Shown here in pieces: positions 21,207 through 31,395 of a stretch of 64,000 nucleotides of DNA (its first letter is position 1; each line of letters opens with the position of its first letter). The position numbers and the translations under genes were made by a program. The stretch comes from Axinella damicornis (Eukaryota; Porifera; Demospongiae; Axinellida; Axinellidae): contig OZ007508.1 of NCBI GenBank assembly GCA_963931865.1, positions 8,070,781-8,134,780 of the forward strand, given 5' to 3'. The notes beneath the pieces were generated by a model that saw only the letters and a list, made by a program, of their open reading frames with translations, was not told the origin of the DNA and searched no databases.

Positions 21207-21650
21207 AATAAGAAAGATAATAGCTGTCATTCAATGTTAGAAATGGAATGCTCCTTTATCAAAAAGTGTTAGCTAGCTACATTTGGAACAACTGTAGCTA
21301 GCTAGCTATAGGTAGATAACTAAATTTGATCAAAATGACACTATAGTGGTGTGTAGCTATAGCATCACATTTTTAATAGTGTGTGCTACAACCCAGCTGG
21401 TCTGGAAGTGGGCAGGCAAGTAATCATCGTGCATACCTATCTAGGTTTAGCACCTTCGTTTCGCCGTACCCGTCTTTATATTTCATTGCTATGCAGTTGA
21501 CGCATGTATACAGCTAGCTACGTGCAATCGAATTGCAACGCGCAGCTGTGTCCTCTGATGTAGTTCGGTTTGTATCCTTGCATTCTCTAGCACGACAGCG
21601 ACAGAGACACGTTCACCGACTGAATACCAGCGCAGCTTCACTTCAAGTGA

Positions 21651-22150
21651 ATGGCACTTTTGCAAAGACGCCTGAGTGCTGCAAACGCTAAGCATTTGGA
21701 CCTGTCAAGACACCTCAGCGCACCACTGCATTATCTGCTGCCATCTCAATCAGATGCTATTGGCGTTCCTCTGGAGTTTGTCTTATTTCCGCTGTTAATG
21801 GCCACAGCAGGGTGTATTGGGGTAAATGGCCACATGAGAATAAACAGGAATTGGCTAGAACCAGCCATTCTATGGTTCATTGTGGCGGCGAAAAAGGGGG
21901 AGAAGAAAACTGCTGCTGTTCGGGTAGTTCGGAGGCCACTTGAGAAACTTCAAGATGATCTGATCAAGGAGTGAGAAGACGATCTATCTGAAAACAAGCT
22001 GAAGACACCTCCAGAGTTGTTGGTAGACAACTTTAGCTTCGAAGAACTGCACTCAGTTATGAAACGGAACGGCGGTCAGGTTTTGGGACTCTTCGACGAA
22101 ATGTCGTCCTTTTACACCCAGCTTGACTTGTTCAAGCATACAGGTTGGTG
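21651..22150 (+). pseudogene. DUF3987-like protein fragment, copy A
   Basis: The plus-strand frame contains HLSAPLHYLLPSQSD, VPLEFVLFPLLMATAGCIG, NRNWLEPAILWFIVAAKKG and, after an in-frame TGA at 21972, FSFEELHSVMKRNGGQVLGL and FDEMSSFYTQLDLFKHTG, before a GTAAGTG donor-like site. This resembles the N-terminal part of DUF3987-type proteins, found in mobile or viral-like contexts and some invertebrate genomes; function unknown. The TGA is the only lesion, and the frame is open on both sides of it. Copy B lacks about 52 bp at the same place and is frameshifted. Family assignment is from memory of the motif style. Confidence 0.6.
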
Positions 22151-22560
22151 TAAGTGTATGTATGATTAACCTATAATACACGCATAATGCTATTACTAGC
22201 TATAATTATGCATTTGCACTGAACTGAACAACAATCTCAGAGTGTTTTACTAGCAATGCGAAGGAGAAGAGCGGATCAAATGTCGAATTTTTAAAGGTGC
22301 CTAAAAATGGAAGGTGCAGTACTGCCTATTGCAAGTTTCTAGACTATTTTTTCCCCATTTAGCTAGGTATCGGTGTAAATATAGACGAATTGGCTAATAT
22401 CTAGCTACGTACTTCAGCTGTTTTAAAGCTAGCTAGCCTGCAACTCTGAGTAATGACAAGTCATAATAATGCAATGATGTCATAAGAATTTTTAAACGCT
22501 GGTACATGTACATGATAACTTTCAGTGCACGGTGAGCCTACGCAAACACTCAATTGGGGA
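22151..22560. other. Non-coding, no feature recognised
   Basis: A/T-rich sequence shared with copy B, containing AGCTAGCTAGC palindromes. No gene seen. Confidence 0.4.
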
Positions 22561-24005
22561 TGAGACAGTTATGGGCCCGGGCATGGGCTGGAATCTAGCT
22601 GAGGCTACAAGCGAATGCATGCAATCGGAGAGAGCTCGAGCAGCAGTCAAAGCAGATCGGGGATCTGGGAGCAGCAACCGAAGTGGACGCAATCGGGGAG
22701 CAGCAGTTGAATTTTGAAGCGGACGCAAGCAGCGAGAAGCAGCTGAAGCGGATGCAATCGGGGAGCAGCAGCTGAACATGAAGCGGACACAGTGGGGGAG
22801 CAGCAGCTGAACATGAAGCGGACACAGTGGGGGAGCAGCAGCTGAGCATGAAGCGGACACAGTGGGGGAGCAGCAGCTGAACATGAAGCGGACACAGTGG
22901 GGGAGCAGCAGCTGAACATGAAGCGGACACAGTGGGGGAGCAGCAGCTGAGCATGAAGCGGACACAGTGGGGGAGCAGCAGCTGAACATGAAGCGGACAC
23001 AGTGGGGGAGCAGCAGCTGAACATGAAGCGGACACAGTGGGGGAGCAGCAGCTGAGCATGAAGCGGACACAGTGGGGGAGCAGCAGCTGAACATGAAGCG
23101 GACACAGTGGGGGAGCAGCAGCTGAACATGAAGCGGACACAGTGGGGGAGCAGCAGCTGAGCATGAAGCGGACACAGTGGGGGAGCAGCAGCTGAACATG
23201 AAGCGGACACAGTGGGGGAGCAGCAGCTGAACATGAAGCGGACACAGTGGGGGAGCAGCAGCTGAACATGAAGCGGACACAGTGGGGGAGCAGCAGCTGA
23301 ACATGAAGCGGACACAGTGGGGGAGCAGCAGCTGAACATGAAGCGGACACAGTGGGGGAGCAGCAGCTGAACATGAAGCGGACACAGTGGGGGAGCAGCA
23401 GCTGAACATGAAGCGGACACAGTGGGGGAGCAGCAGCTGAACATGAAGCGGACACAGTGGGGGAGCAGTAGCTGAACATGAAGTGGACACAGTTGGGGAG
23501 CAGCAGCTGAACATGAAGCGGACACAGTGGGGGAGCAGCAGCTGAACATGAAGCGGACACAGTGGGGGAGCAGCAGCTGAACATGAAGCGGACACAGTGG
23601 GGGAGCAGCAGCTGAACATGAAGCGGACACAGTGGGGGAGCAGCAGCTGAACATGAAGCGGACACAGTGGGGGAGCAGCAGCTGAACATGAAGCGGACAC
23701 AGTGGGGGAGCAGCAGCTGAACATGAAGCGGACACAGTGGGGGAGCAGCAGCTGAACATGAAGCGGACACAGTGGGGGAGCAGCAGCTGAACATGAAGCG
23801 GACACAGTGGGGGAGCAGCAGCTGAACATGAAGTGGACACAGTTGGGGAGCAGCAGCTGAACATGAAGCGGACACAGTGGGGGAGCAGCAGCTGAACATG
23901 AAGCGGACACAGTGGGGGAGCAGCAGCTGAACATGAAGCGGACACAGTGGGGGAGCAGCAGCTCTGCACAGCAGCTGAGCGAGCGAATCGAGCGAAGCTA
24001 CTTGT
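22561..24005. repeat. Element carrying a 35-bp VNTR (about 34 units), copy A
   Basis: The core array (about 22764-23960) repeats GAACATGAAGCGGACACAGT plus GGGGGAGCAGCAGCT, 35 bp. Since 35 is not a multiple of three and the unit lacks minus-strand stops, all three minus frames stay open (470, 497 and 477 codons); none looks like a real protein. Flanks (GCCCGGGCATGGGCTGG at the left; GAGCGAGCGAATCGAGCGAA at the right) recur around the copy B array (54108-54660) and, inverted, at 62500-62885, so the array belongs to a dispersed element. Higher-order structure is described in the findings. Confidence 0.9.
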
Positions 24006-24026
24006 AATTTGTATAGGGATTGAGGT

Positions 24027-24186
24027 AGGCTCGTTCCCAGGCCTACCCCGTTTTTTCTGTTCTTCGGTTTCCGTTGACAATAATACATGGATGCGGAAGG
24101 GTTTTCGTCGCCCTACCGCATCCGTGTATTATTGTCAATGGAAACCGAAGAACAGAAAAAACGGGGTAGGCCTGGGAACGAGGCTA
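24027..24186. repeat. Long perfect-type hairpin, AGGCTCGTTCCCAGGC family, copy A
   Basis: A stem of about 70 bp (CCTACCCCGTTTTTTCTGTT onward) pairs with the right arm, leaving a loop of roughly 20 bases. Ends GCTCGTTCCCAGGC and GCCTGGGAACGAGGC. Copy B at 54683-54843 differs by a few bases, mainly near the loop. Confidence 0.9.
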
Positions 24187-25007
24187 GGTATAAGGCATGT
24201 ATGTAATATTCACCGTTCAATTAGTTGCTATGGGGAAAGATAGAGCCTCCCAATGGGACTTCATTATTGAACCCACTTAAAACGCAGCCCAATTAGTCTC
24301 AGGTGGATAGTTATTCATTACCTAATGTTAACTTCTGTGGGCCTGCAAGGTGAGTAACAGATGCACCAAGGACACACACAGTGAAGACAGCAAAGATGAT
24401 AAAGGCTCAAAGTTCTATTGGTTACATGTATGCTGCCACTGTTGGGAGGGTGCCCTGAGGAACGTGCCATACTGTTACCTTAGCAACGGGTATGGTGAAG
24501 AGCTGTAAGTTGACATAACAACAATGCCTAATCAAGATCACGTAACCCCTTAGAGGTGGGCACAGCCTCCATGGGTACAGTGAAGACAAGAGAGCTCATA
24601 CTCAGCCTAACAGCACACTGTACGTAGCCTTGTTCCCAGGTCCCACCCAACTTTACAGTATGAGCAAGGTAATTCACATGGATCTACGAGTGCCTGGAAT
24701 GCAACTATTAATTTTACAAACAAGTTCTGACGTAAAGATTTTACAAGCACTCGTCAAAGCATGGCAATGAAGACGACAACTGACTGTGCTCACCAGTGAA
24801 GCAATCAACGATGGATTTTTTGCTCTTTTGCGAGACAACGGTAGTAACTGCTGAATACCTCTTTCATGAGTATCGTCTCACTTCCCACTTCCTCACCTTT
24901 CATATCTCTCTCCCTCACCTTTCATATCACCTTTCCTCTCTCTCTCTCTCTAACATGACTGTGGATATCGTAACTATTCTACTATATCACAGCTGCTTAT
25001 CTCAAAC
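24187..25007. other. Non-coding, shared with copy B blocks 2 and 3
   Basis: No gene recognised. A solitary hairpin-family end (GCCTTGTTCCCAGGTCCC) is at about 24630. The homology to B is interrupted at 24348 by a 3.7-kb insertion in B. Confidence 0.5.
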
Positions 25008-25627
25008 TAGAGGTGTTCATAGAACACATACCCCGCGCTGGACGTCAGGATGCATGCAGTGCAGCTACAATCGATGTGACATCTCTGCCGATGCGCATTG
25101 AACAGGGCGGCTATCCCGTGTTTGTGTATGGCCATATCCAAGGTGTGGGAGTGACCGCTTACCGTATATACAACATATTCATATTATATTGTGAAGCTGG
25201 AGAGGTGGGGCCAAATGTTACGAATAATAGGAAATAGCTGGAAAAAACAGCCGAAACAATAGCCACGATGTCTGTGAAGTACATAGATCGTGAGAAAACA
25301 CTGTTTCCTAGCGGTCATCGCGAAGCATGAAGTTTCCAAATGCACTGCGTGTCCTGTTCTTGATGGGACTCTGAGGTCACAAAGAGGTGGAGCCATAGTT
25401 ATGAAAAGTAGGAATTAGCCGAAATACAGCGAAACGGAGCGCCTTGACTTCAGTCAGGTACATATAGAGCAGTTTTTTGCTATTTGCTATTGTTTGACTC
25501 CATTTCGAGGGTCTATGTGGCGAGATTTCAATTTTTTTCGCCTGACAGACAGACGACTGACTGACTGACTGACTGACGGACAAAACCGATTGCGTAACCC
25601 CGCTTCGCGCATGCGCGTGCGGGGTAA
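25008..25627. repeat. Dispersed repeat, about 0.6 kb, copy 1
   Basis: Starts TAGAGGTGTTCATAGAACAC and ends in a CTGACTGACTGA run and GCATGCGCGTGCGGGGTAAT. The second copy is at 34438-35041. In copy B the same site holds unrelated sequence (59456-59793). No ORF or inverted termini were found. Confidence 0.85.
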
Positions 25628-25782
25628 TTACTACATGTGTGTGAACTGCTATGCACTCTGTCTGCATGGGAATTTGTAGCTTCTTTGACTGTCATAATAC
25701 CAGCATAATAGAATGAGTTATGGGGTTACTGGGACCACTGAAAATAATCTACACAGGGCTACACAGTGAACTCAGGTGAAAT

Positions 25783-25874
25783 CTAGCCTCGTTCCCAGGC
25801 CTGAGCTGTATTCGGTTGCATGAACCTACTGCAAGTGATGAAAAGGTGGGTTTGGGACTGGGAACGAGGCTAGG
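25783..25874. repeat. Inverted-repeat element, CTAGCCTCGTTCCCAGGCC ends, copy A
   Basis: Terminal inverted ends CTAGCCTCGTTCCCAGGCC and ACTGGGAACGAGGCTAG. The interior is only partly complementary. Copy B at 59951-60033. Confidence 0.8.
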
Positions 25875-25942
25875 TGAATCATCTTCTTGATAGAAAGTTA
25901 TCTTAGAACAAGATCACACATTCATAAGACATGTACATATAC

Positions 25943-26041
25943 CTTGCTGCTCTGCTTGGTGGGTGCGATGCATGTCTTTGGACCTAAGAGCAAGGAGGGT
26001 CTTGATGGCCGCCATAGATAGACCAGATGGACCGTAGGGAC
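25943..26041 (-). CDS. Candidate exon, unknown protein (copy A)
   Basis: A 99-bp minus-strand segment bounded by CTTCAG and a GTATAT donor. The peptide PYGPSGLSMAAIKTLLAL then RSKDMHRTHQAEQQ is open and conserved in copy B (about 60085-60190), where the donor reads GTACAT. The charged tail suggests a helix. Unrecognised. Confidence 0.35.
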
Positions 26042-26711
26042 CTGAAGTGACAAAGGTCATTCAGATACACTGCAAATGTTTCATTTGCAGAAATTGCACA
26101 AGACAATTGCACACAATTGCAGAAATTGCACAATAATAGACACAATCTTGGTGTCCAAGAAACCATGTAGCTATTTAATATAGCTACCATTTCTGCCCTA
26201 TAGTTGTTGCTAGGCCTTCAACTAAAAGTTGTAAAAGTTTTTTGTTGGGGCTCCATTGGGATTAGGAGATATGTGGTCTTATAGAATGGCATGTAGGCTA
26301 ATTGCACTATTACATAATGGTCTTTGTGTTAAGTTTGAAGATGTACCAAACTAGTCAAAATGAGTTAGGTATTTTCAGTTGACCATTACACACCAACACA
26401 TTATTCTATCCACAGCAGACAAAACAGAAAAAATACTGGCAAAAAAAATTAATTAGCTAGGTTTTCTCTACTCTACTGGCACAATATGTGAAACTTTTCA
26501 GAAGCAGAAGTAATTTGTTTCTTTAACATAGTGTATACACGGCCTGTTCTCGTTCTTGGATCTACAAGCGTTAAAATGTCATCTATCGGTACAGTACGTA
26601 TGTCTTGACTTTTGGGATATTTGAACGAAGCGGAAGGACCGTGAGGATGAAGAAATGTTAGCTTGACTAGACTGTCTTCCTGGATATGTCTTCATGGATA
26701 ACTTCTAGCAC

Positions 26712-28490
26712 TCAAGCCAACCACCAATTTCCATCCCACAAGCACGTGACGAAACCAACAATTGACTCGGGTGGAAGGTCATTCTTCGCTAGAGTGACTC
26801 TCTCTTCCCTGAAAGTGTCAGAGGCTGAGTAAAATCTGACTCTCACTTTACTCTTTGAGACGGGAACAAAGGAGTGCAGCTTTCTGGTACCAGGAATAGT
26901 ACGAGACTGGTGAAAGCGTCGCTCAAGATTATGCTGTTCTCTTTGATAGTCTTCAATGCTGCAGTAGCCAAAGTGAGCAGCTGGTACGTTTGTGACTGCC
27001 CATTCGAACAGCTGGCGAGGTGTCATTATCTGGTCATTGTATGGTCTTTGCAAACTAGCTCGAGCTGCTAGTCGCTTTACCGTTCCACCCAGACCGTCAC
27101 AAGCCCCTTTTCCATGTGAGGTGGCAGAAAAATGCCACTCAGCTGAAACACCGAAGTCATCTCTGTGGTGGCACAAATTGAGGAAGTTTTTGTTCGGTTT
27201 TTATACTGAGACGCAGCACCATCAGAAAAGTATATCATCTTTTTAGGCTGCAATCTTTCAGGTAGATGATCTTTTAAGAAAGCTATGAACCATTTTTGAA
27301 AAAGGTAAACGGCTACAGTGTCGTGGTGTAGACAATCAGAAATAATCACATAGCTCAGATGACGTACTTCTCCTGAATCAAGAAAGTAGGCGACAAAGGG
27401 GTGGAGAGTTGCCTGGGAGTTGTTCCAATGAAAGCCTTGGGCAGCGTCTTGTAGAACAAAGGAGTAATTTTCAGAAAAGTCTGCAGTGACCAAAATCTCT
27501 CCTGGCTGCAGACTTGACTTGCACTTTGCGTAGAATGAAGCTTGCTCACTAGCTACAAATGAGTGGGGGCGCAGGAGCTCTAGCTTTTCACAAAAGGTGT
27601 CAGCAAACTCCTCAGATGATGCGCAATATGTCTCCAGTGTAGATCTGTCAGTGGAAACCCACTGCTTGTAGACAATCTGCTCCACGTCATTTTCATCCAG
27701 GAGAGTGATTAGTTCCTCTTTAAACTTCACAATCCCAGGACAGACATCACATTCACCCAAATAGCATTTAGGCAGTGGTGGGTTGCACATGATCTTTGCC
27801 AAGCAATGGTGATACGTCGGTAGATCTGATAGTCGCATCTCAAACATCATCAATTTTACATTTTGATGTACTGTGCACACGCATACCGAGTGGGTGCCAC
27901 TAGCTCCTGCCAAATGCAGTGCTTTGGCCGAAGTTCGGCAAATTTTGAAAACCCAATCTTTCAATCTGGACATTTCTCTTTGAACTCGTGGTATACCTCC
28001 CTCAAGTTGCTCAGAATTAGTCGCTTCTGAACATGCACACGCTTGCCTTCCTGTTTTACCGATACGAAATCCTTCTTGCCAGGCATAACTCGGCTGATGT
28101 CATCGGATTCATAGAAGGCATGAACAATGTCAACTGTTTCTGGCAGCAGTGAAGGACCAGGTTTGGGGCCGGGAAGAGAAAGAACCCCCTTTTCTTTTAC
28201 GAGCTCCTTTGATTTTCGCGCCATATACATGTAGGTTGACACACCAAATTCCTGCTGAATCGTCTTTACAGACCAACTGTTAGGCAAAACAGTAAGAATT
28301 TGTAATTGCTCACTCCTTTTTGTTGTTGCCTCAAACTTCCCTTTCAGCTGTTGGATCATCTCTCTTCCATCATCAATGATTTCTCCACTGATCACTGTAC
28401 GTTGCATTGCTTCAGTAATCTTTCTAACCTTTTGTCTGGAGTAATTCTTCGCGCGGGCTTTGCTCTGGGAATAGGGTGTCTCACCTATTT
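26712..28490 (-). pseudogene. Broken DDE-like transposase of the 26217-29719 element
   Basis: Consecutive minus-strand pieces form one protein with lesions. The order is a helix-turn-helix-like N-region (QSKARAKNYSRQKVRKITEA, then VKTIQQEFGVSTYMYMARKS), a linker (SLPGPKPGPSLLPETVDIVH), a TGA stop after FKEKCPD, then KIGFSKFAELRPKHC, a frameshift, AGASGTHSVCVCTVHQNVKL, the acidic block VTADFSENYSFVLQDAAQGF, IYFSDGAASQYKN, a second frameshift, and EWHFSATSHGKGACDGLGG followed by VKR. The conserved Asp residues in TADFSENY, FSDGAA and ACDG are plausible RNase-H-fold catalytic positions (inference). I recall similar uncharacterised proteins in cnidarian and insect genomes but no named superfamily. 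Confidence 0.7.
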
Positions 28491-28910
28491 GTGACCCTCT
28501 GAGCATAAACCACCCATTCACCGCAAACATTGAATTTACGTTACGAGGGTTCAAAGTTCAATGGCTCCTAAGCGAATATTGATCGCTTCTAACGCACATA
28601 ACAACTGAACGCGTAGGACTTCCCGTTCGCAACTCGAGATTATTGAACGCATACTTGCTCGCTATTGTTCGATGGCTTCGCAAACCGGAAGTCCTACGCG
28701 TTTGGAATTTATGCGCGTTATAAGTACCGCGTACGATCGAAATGACCTTGCGTATCGAGAACGTTCAAGCGCCCATAACTTTGCTCGTGTACGTCCGATT
28801 GAAAAGATAAAACTATCATTGTGATCAGCAATAAACGTGCTCTCTGATGGTATAATCATCTCAGTTTTGACAAAATGCGGTGAATGGGTGGTTTATGCTT
28901 AGAGGGTCAC
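28491..28910. mobile_element. Nested MITE, TIR GTGACCCTCTGAGCATAAAC
   Basis: A 420-bp element with inverted termini of about 35 bp (GTGACCCTCTGAGCATAAAC plus CACCCATTCACCGCA), flanked by ATTT on both sides. It interrupts the transposase coding region. The inner part holds a second inverted pair around GGAAGTCCTACGCGTT. Confidence 0.85.
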
Positions 28911-28917
28911 ATTTCTG

Positions 28918-29307
28918 CTAAGCACTTATTGAGCGAGGAAACTGCTTCTGAAGTCTGAACATAGACTTCGGTTTCTTCGGCTTCTGGATGGGAGAATCAG
29001 ACTCAGAGGTGAGCGGCTCAGGGGTGAGAGGCTCAGAGATGAGAGGCTCAGAGATGAGAGGCTCAGAGATGAGAGGCCCAGGGATAAGTAGCGGTGGTTC
29101 CTTGCTCAACTTCTTCCTGCAGGTGTCACAAATCTTGGAGCCAATGGAAATATGTGGAGCACTCTCACACATCCATGCTGTGACAGGTCTGAGGTCCTTC
29201 TTGCGACTACTCCTGGCATGGCCAGGTATATCAAAGGGATTGCAGCAGGAGTAGGCCATGTAGACCAAAAACAAACTCTTCAAAGACAACAAGAAAGCAG
29301 TGGACAC
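28918..29307 (-). pseudogene. N-terminal zinc-finger-like piece of the same transposase
   Basis: A 129-codon minus-strand frame. CCNPFDIPGHARSSRKKDLR, then MCESAPHISIGSKICDTCRK looks like a Cys/His metal-binding domain, followed by a tandem PLISEP repeat and a basic KPKKPKS segment. The MITE at 28491-28910 separates it from the rest. Joining to the downstream piece is inferred from order and strand. Confidence 0.6.
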
Positions 29308-29719
29308 TAAAAAAGCAATACTCTTAAAGATACTTATTTTCTGAACTGTAAAAAAAAAATGGCAGCTGCAACTCTGTTCTGCTAATTACCATAAGTGTTA
29401 TGGTAATTAGGAGAATCACTTTGTCCTTGGACAAGCTACCATCCTTTGACATCATACATCCCATTTTATCATGTCCTTATATGGTAAACTGTAATACTCA
29501 ATGCCCAACAAAACCAGGGACTGCTGTTTTGTGTTGGTGTGTAACGGGGAACTCATTTTGACTGTTTTGGTAGATCATCAAACAGAAAGAGCATTATGAT
29601 GTGTATATAATAGCTGTGCACTGAATTTGCTACATGCCATTCTATAAGACTACATATCTCCTAATCCCAATGCAGCCCCAACAAAAAACTTTTACAACTT
29701 TTAGTTGAAGGCCTAGCAA

Positions 29720-30212
29720 GTATCACCACTAATTATCAGAAAATTTAAAGCGGCACTTTTCTTGTAAGGTCAAAGGTCAACGCTTAGGAATATGGGGTCT
29801 TACATCAACTTTGTCGGATGAAGCCATACATGATACCATATGAAAGCCCATTCTTCATGCTTCAAGATGGTGCAATCGGTATTACAAAACAATACAAAAA
29901 ATGGAGAAGTTACTGCGATTTGAATAGTTGTCGGCACAGCAGAAATTGGAATCTTTCATGGGCCATAACCAGGAAGCCATACAACATATGAGAGTAAAAT
30001 TTTGTCTGGGTACATATAACCTAGCCTCGTTCCCAGTCCCACGCCCAGCTTTTCATCGCTGCTTAGTACGGCTTTACCGTACTAAGCAGCGACGAAAAGC
30101 TGGGCGTGGGACTGGGTACGAGACTACATATAACCACAAGTACTACTCACAAACCAAGTTTCGTCCAATTCTGAAGGGGTCACTTGCAAACTTTTGCTGA
30201 ATTGATTTGGAA
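29720..30212. other. Non-coding spacer with one hairpin
   Basis: Apart from the hairpin at 30021-30126, nothing recognised. Confidence 0.5.
30021..30126. repeat. Near-perfect hairpin, CTAGCCTCGTTCCCAG family
   Basis: A stem of about 46 bp (TCCCACGCCCAGCTTTTCAT through CTTAGTACGG) with a 6-base loop; only about two mismatches seen. Its terminal motif is shared with the other hairpins, while the stem is different. Confidence 0.9.
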
Positions 30213-31361
30213 TTACCCTTGTGAGACCTCCTGCCCTGAGTATTTCACCCTGTCACTGGAGTTTTCGGATTCCGAATGATCTGAATTTAGCAGAGCAACA
30301 GCTTCAGGAATCCGAACCGCTAGACACACATCAAGGTGGGAGTGTGTAGGGACATCTACAGCGACGGTTTGAAGTACCTGAATGGGAGCAACACATATAG
30401 TAGTGAATTCAGTGTATGTGTAATGATACTGTATTTAAGGGCAAACTAACCAAATACTTCTTCGTTGTCTTGATTGTCTGCATGTAGTCTGCAAGGAGTC
30501 CCAGGAACGTTTGCACCATCTTCTCACTGGAGGCACTTGAGCCGTTCACTGCCAACTCTGTGACAGAGGTCTTGCTGCTGGTGAAGGGAGCCATGTTCTC
30601 TGCAAAAAAATCCCAGCAGTCCTCTTCACTGAACAAGAGCCCCTTAGAAAGTGCTGCAAACTGCAAAAAGGGGGTAAATTGTGTAATGTGATTGCTTTAC
30701 TATACTGATTCATGCATATGCATGCATACCTCCAAAAAGAAGTGCATAAAGATGGACATGGTGGTGGTAAACCGAGCTTGCGTGGTGAAGGTAGCCAGAA
30801 TTCTGGACACTGCTGGGCTGATTTCATTGGTTATGCGGTCTTTGGTCTCCTGTGACAAGAACTGTTGCCCAACCTTCAGTACTACACTAATAGAGGCTGA
30901 AGCAGCATCCCGGCTTTGCTGCATTTTGGCATACAATATGTTTGCCTCTGGCTCATCAGTGTGCTCACTGAAGCCAATGTGAATAGCACGGCTATGTGCC
31001 CGTGGACGCTCAGCCCCTAGCTTTCAGTTGGAGGACACAACAGGAAGGGTTGCAAATGATTCAACTCCATACGATCGAGTGCCACGACTAGTGCCATTAT
31101 AGGTGTCGATGAACAGCTCCTCCCATATGTCTGCTGCCCTTGCGGTGATGTCGTCAATGACAACAGGGATTGTTGTTTTGCTCAAAATCTTGAACAGGTA
31201 CGAGGGTATGCTCTGATTGTTAAGGCAATGTGACTCATGCGCACCAAAAAGTGCAAGGCCACACTTGGCAGCTTCGGATTTGCAGGAACCAGGAGCTCCA
31301 CTCAGCATAGGCACTCCACAGCAACTGAAAACCTTGAGAATGCTAAGATAGTTCCCCCCCC

Positions 31362-31395
<34 letters not shown>

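Larger units (their letters stand above)
26217..29719 (-). mobile_element. 3.5-kb DNA transposon with TIRs of about 190 bp
   Basis: Left terminus TTGCTAGGCCTTCAACTAAA and its inverted complement at 29700-29719 extend inward, with mismatches, for about 185-195 bp (to about 26400 and 29525; the inner landmark is TTACACACCAACACA). The four minus-strand coding pieces inside all read in one direction. A 420-bp MITE is nested at 28491-28910. No target-site duplication is evident. The left end coincides exactly with the end of A/B homology at 26211. Superfamily not assigned. Confidence 0.8.

Noticed and set aside
22522..24088. Three minus-strand open frames of 470-497 codons
   Set aside because: All three frames of one 35-bp repeat are open, which is expected from the unit and not evidence of coding.
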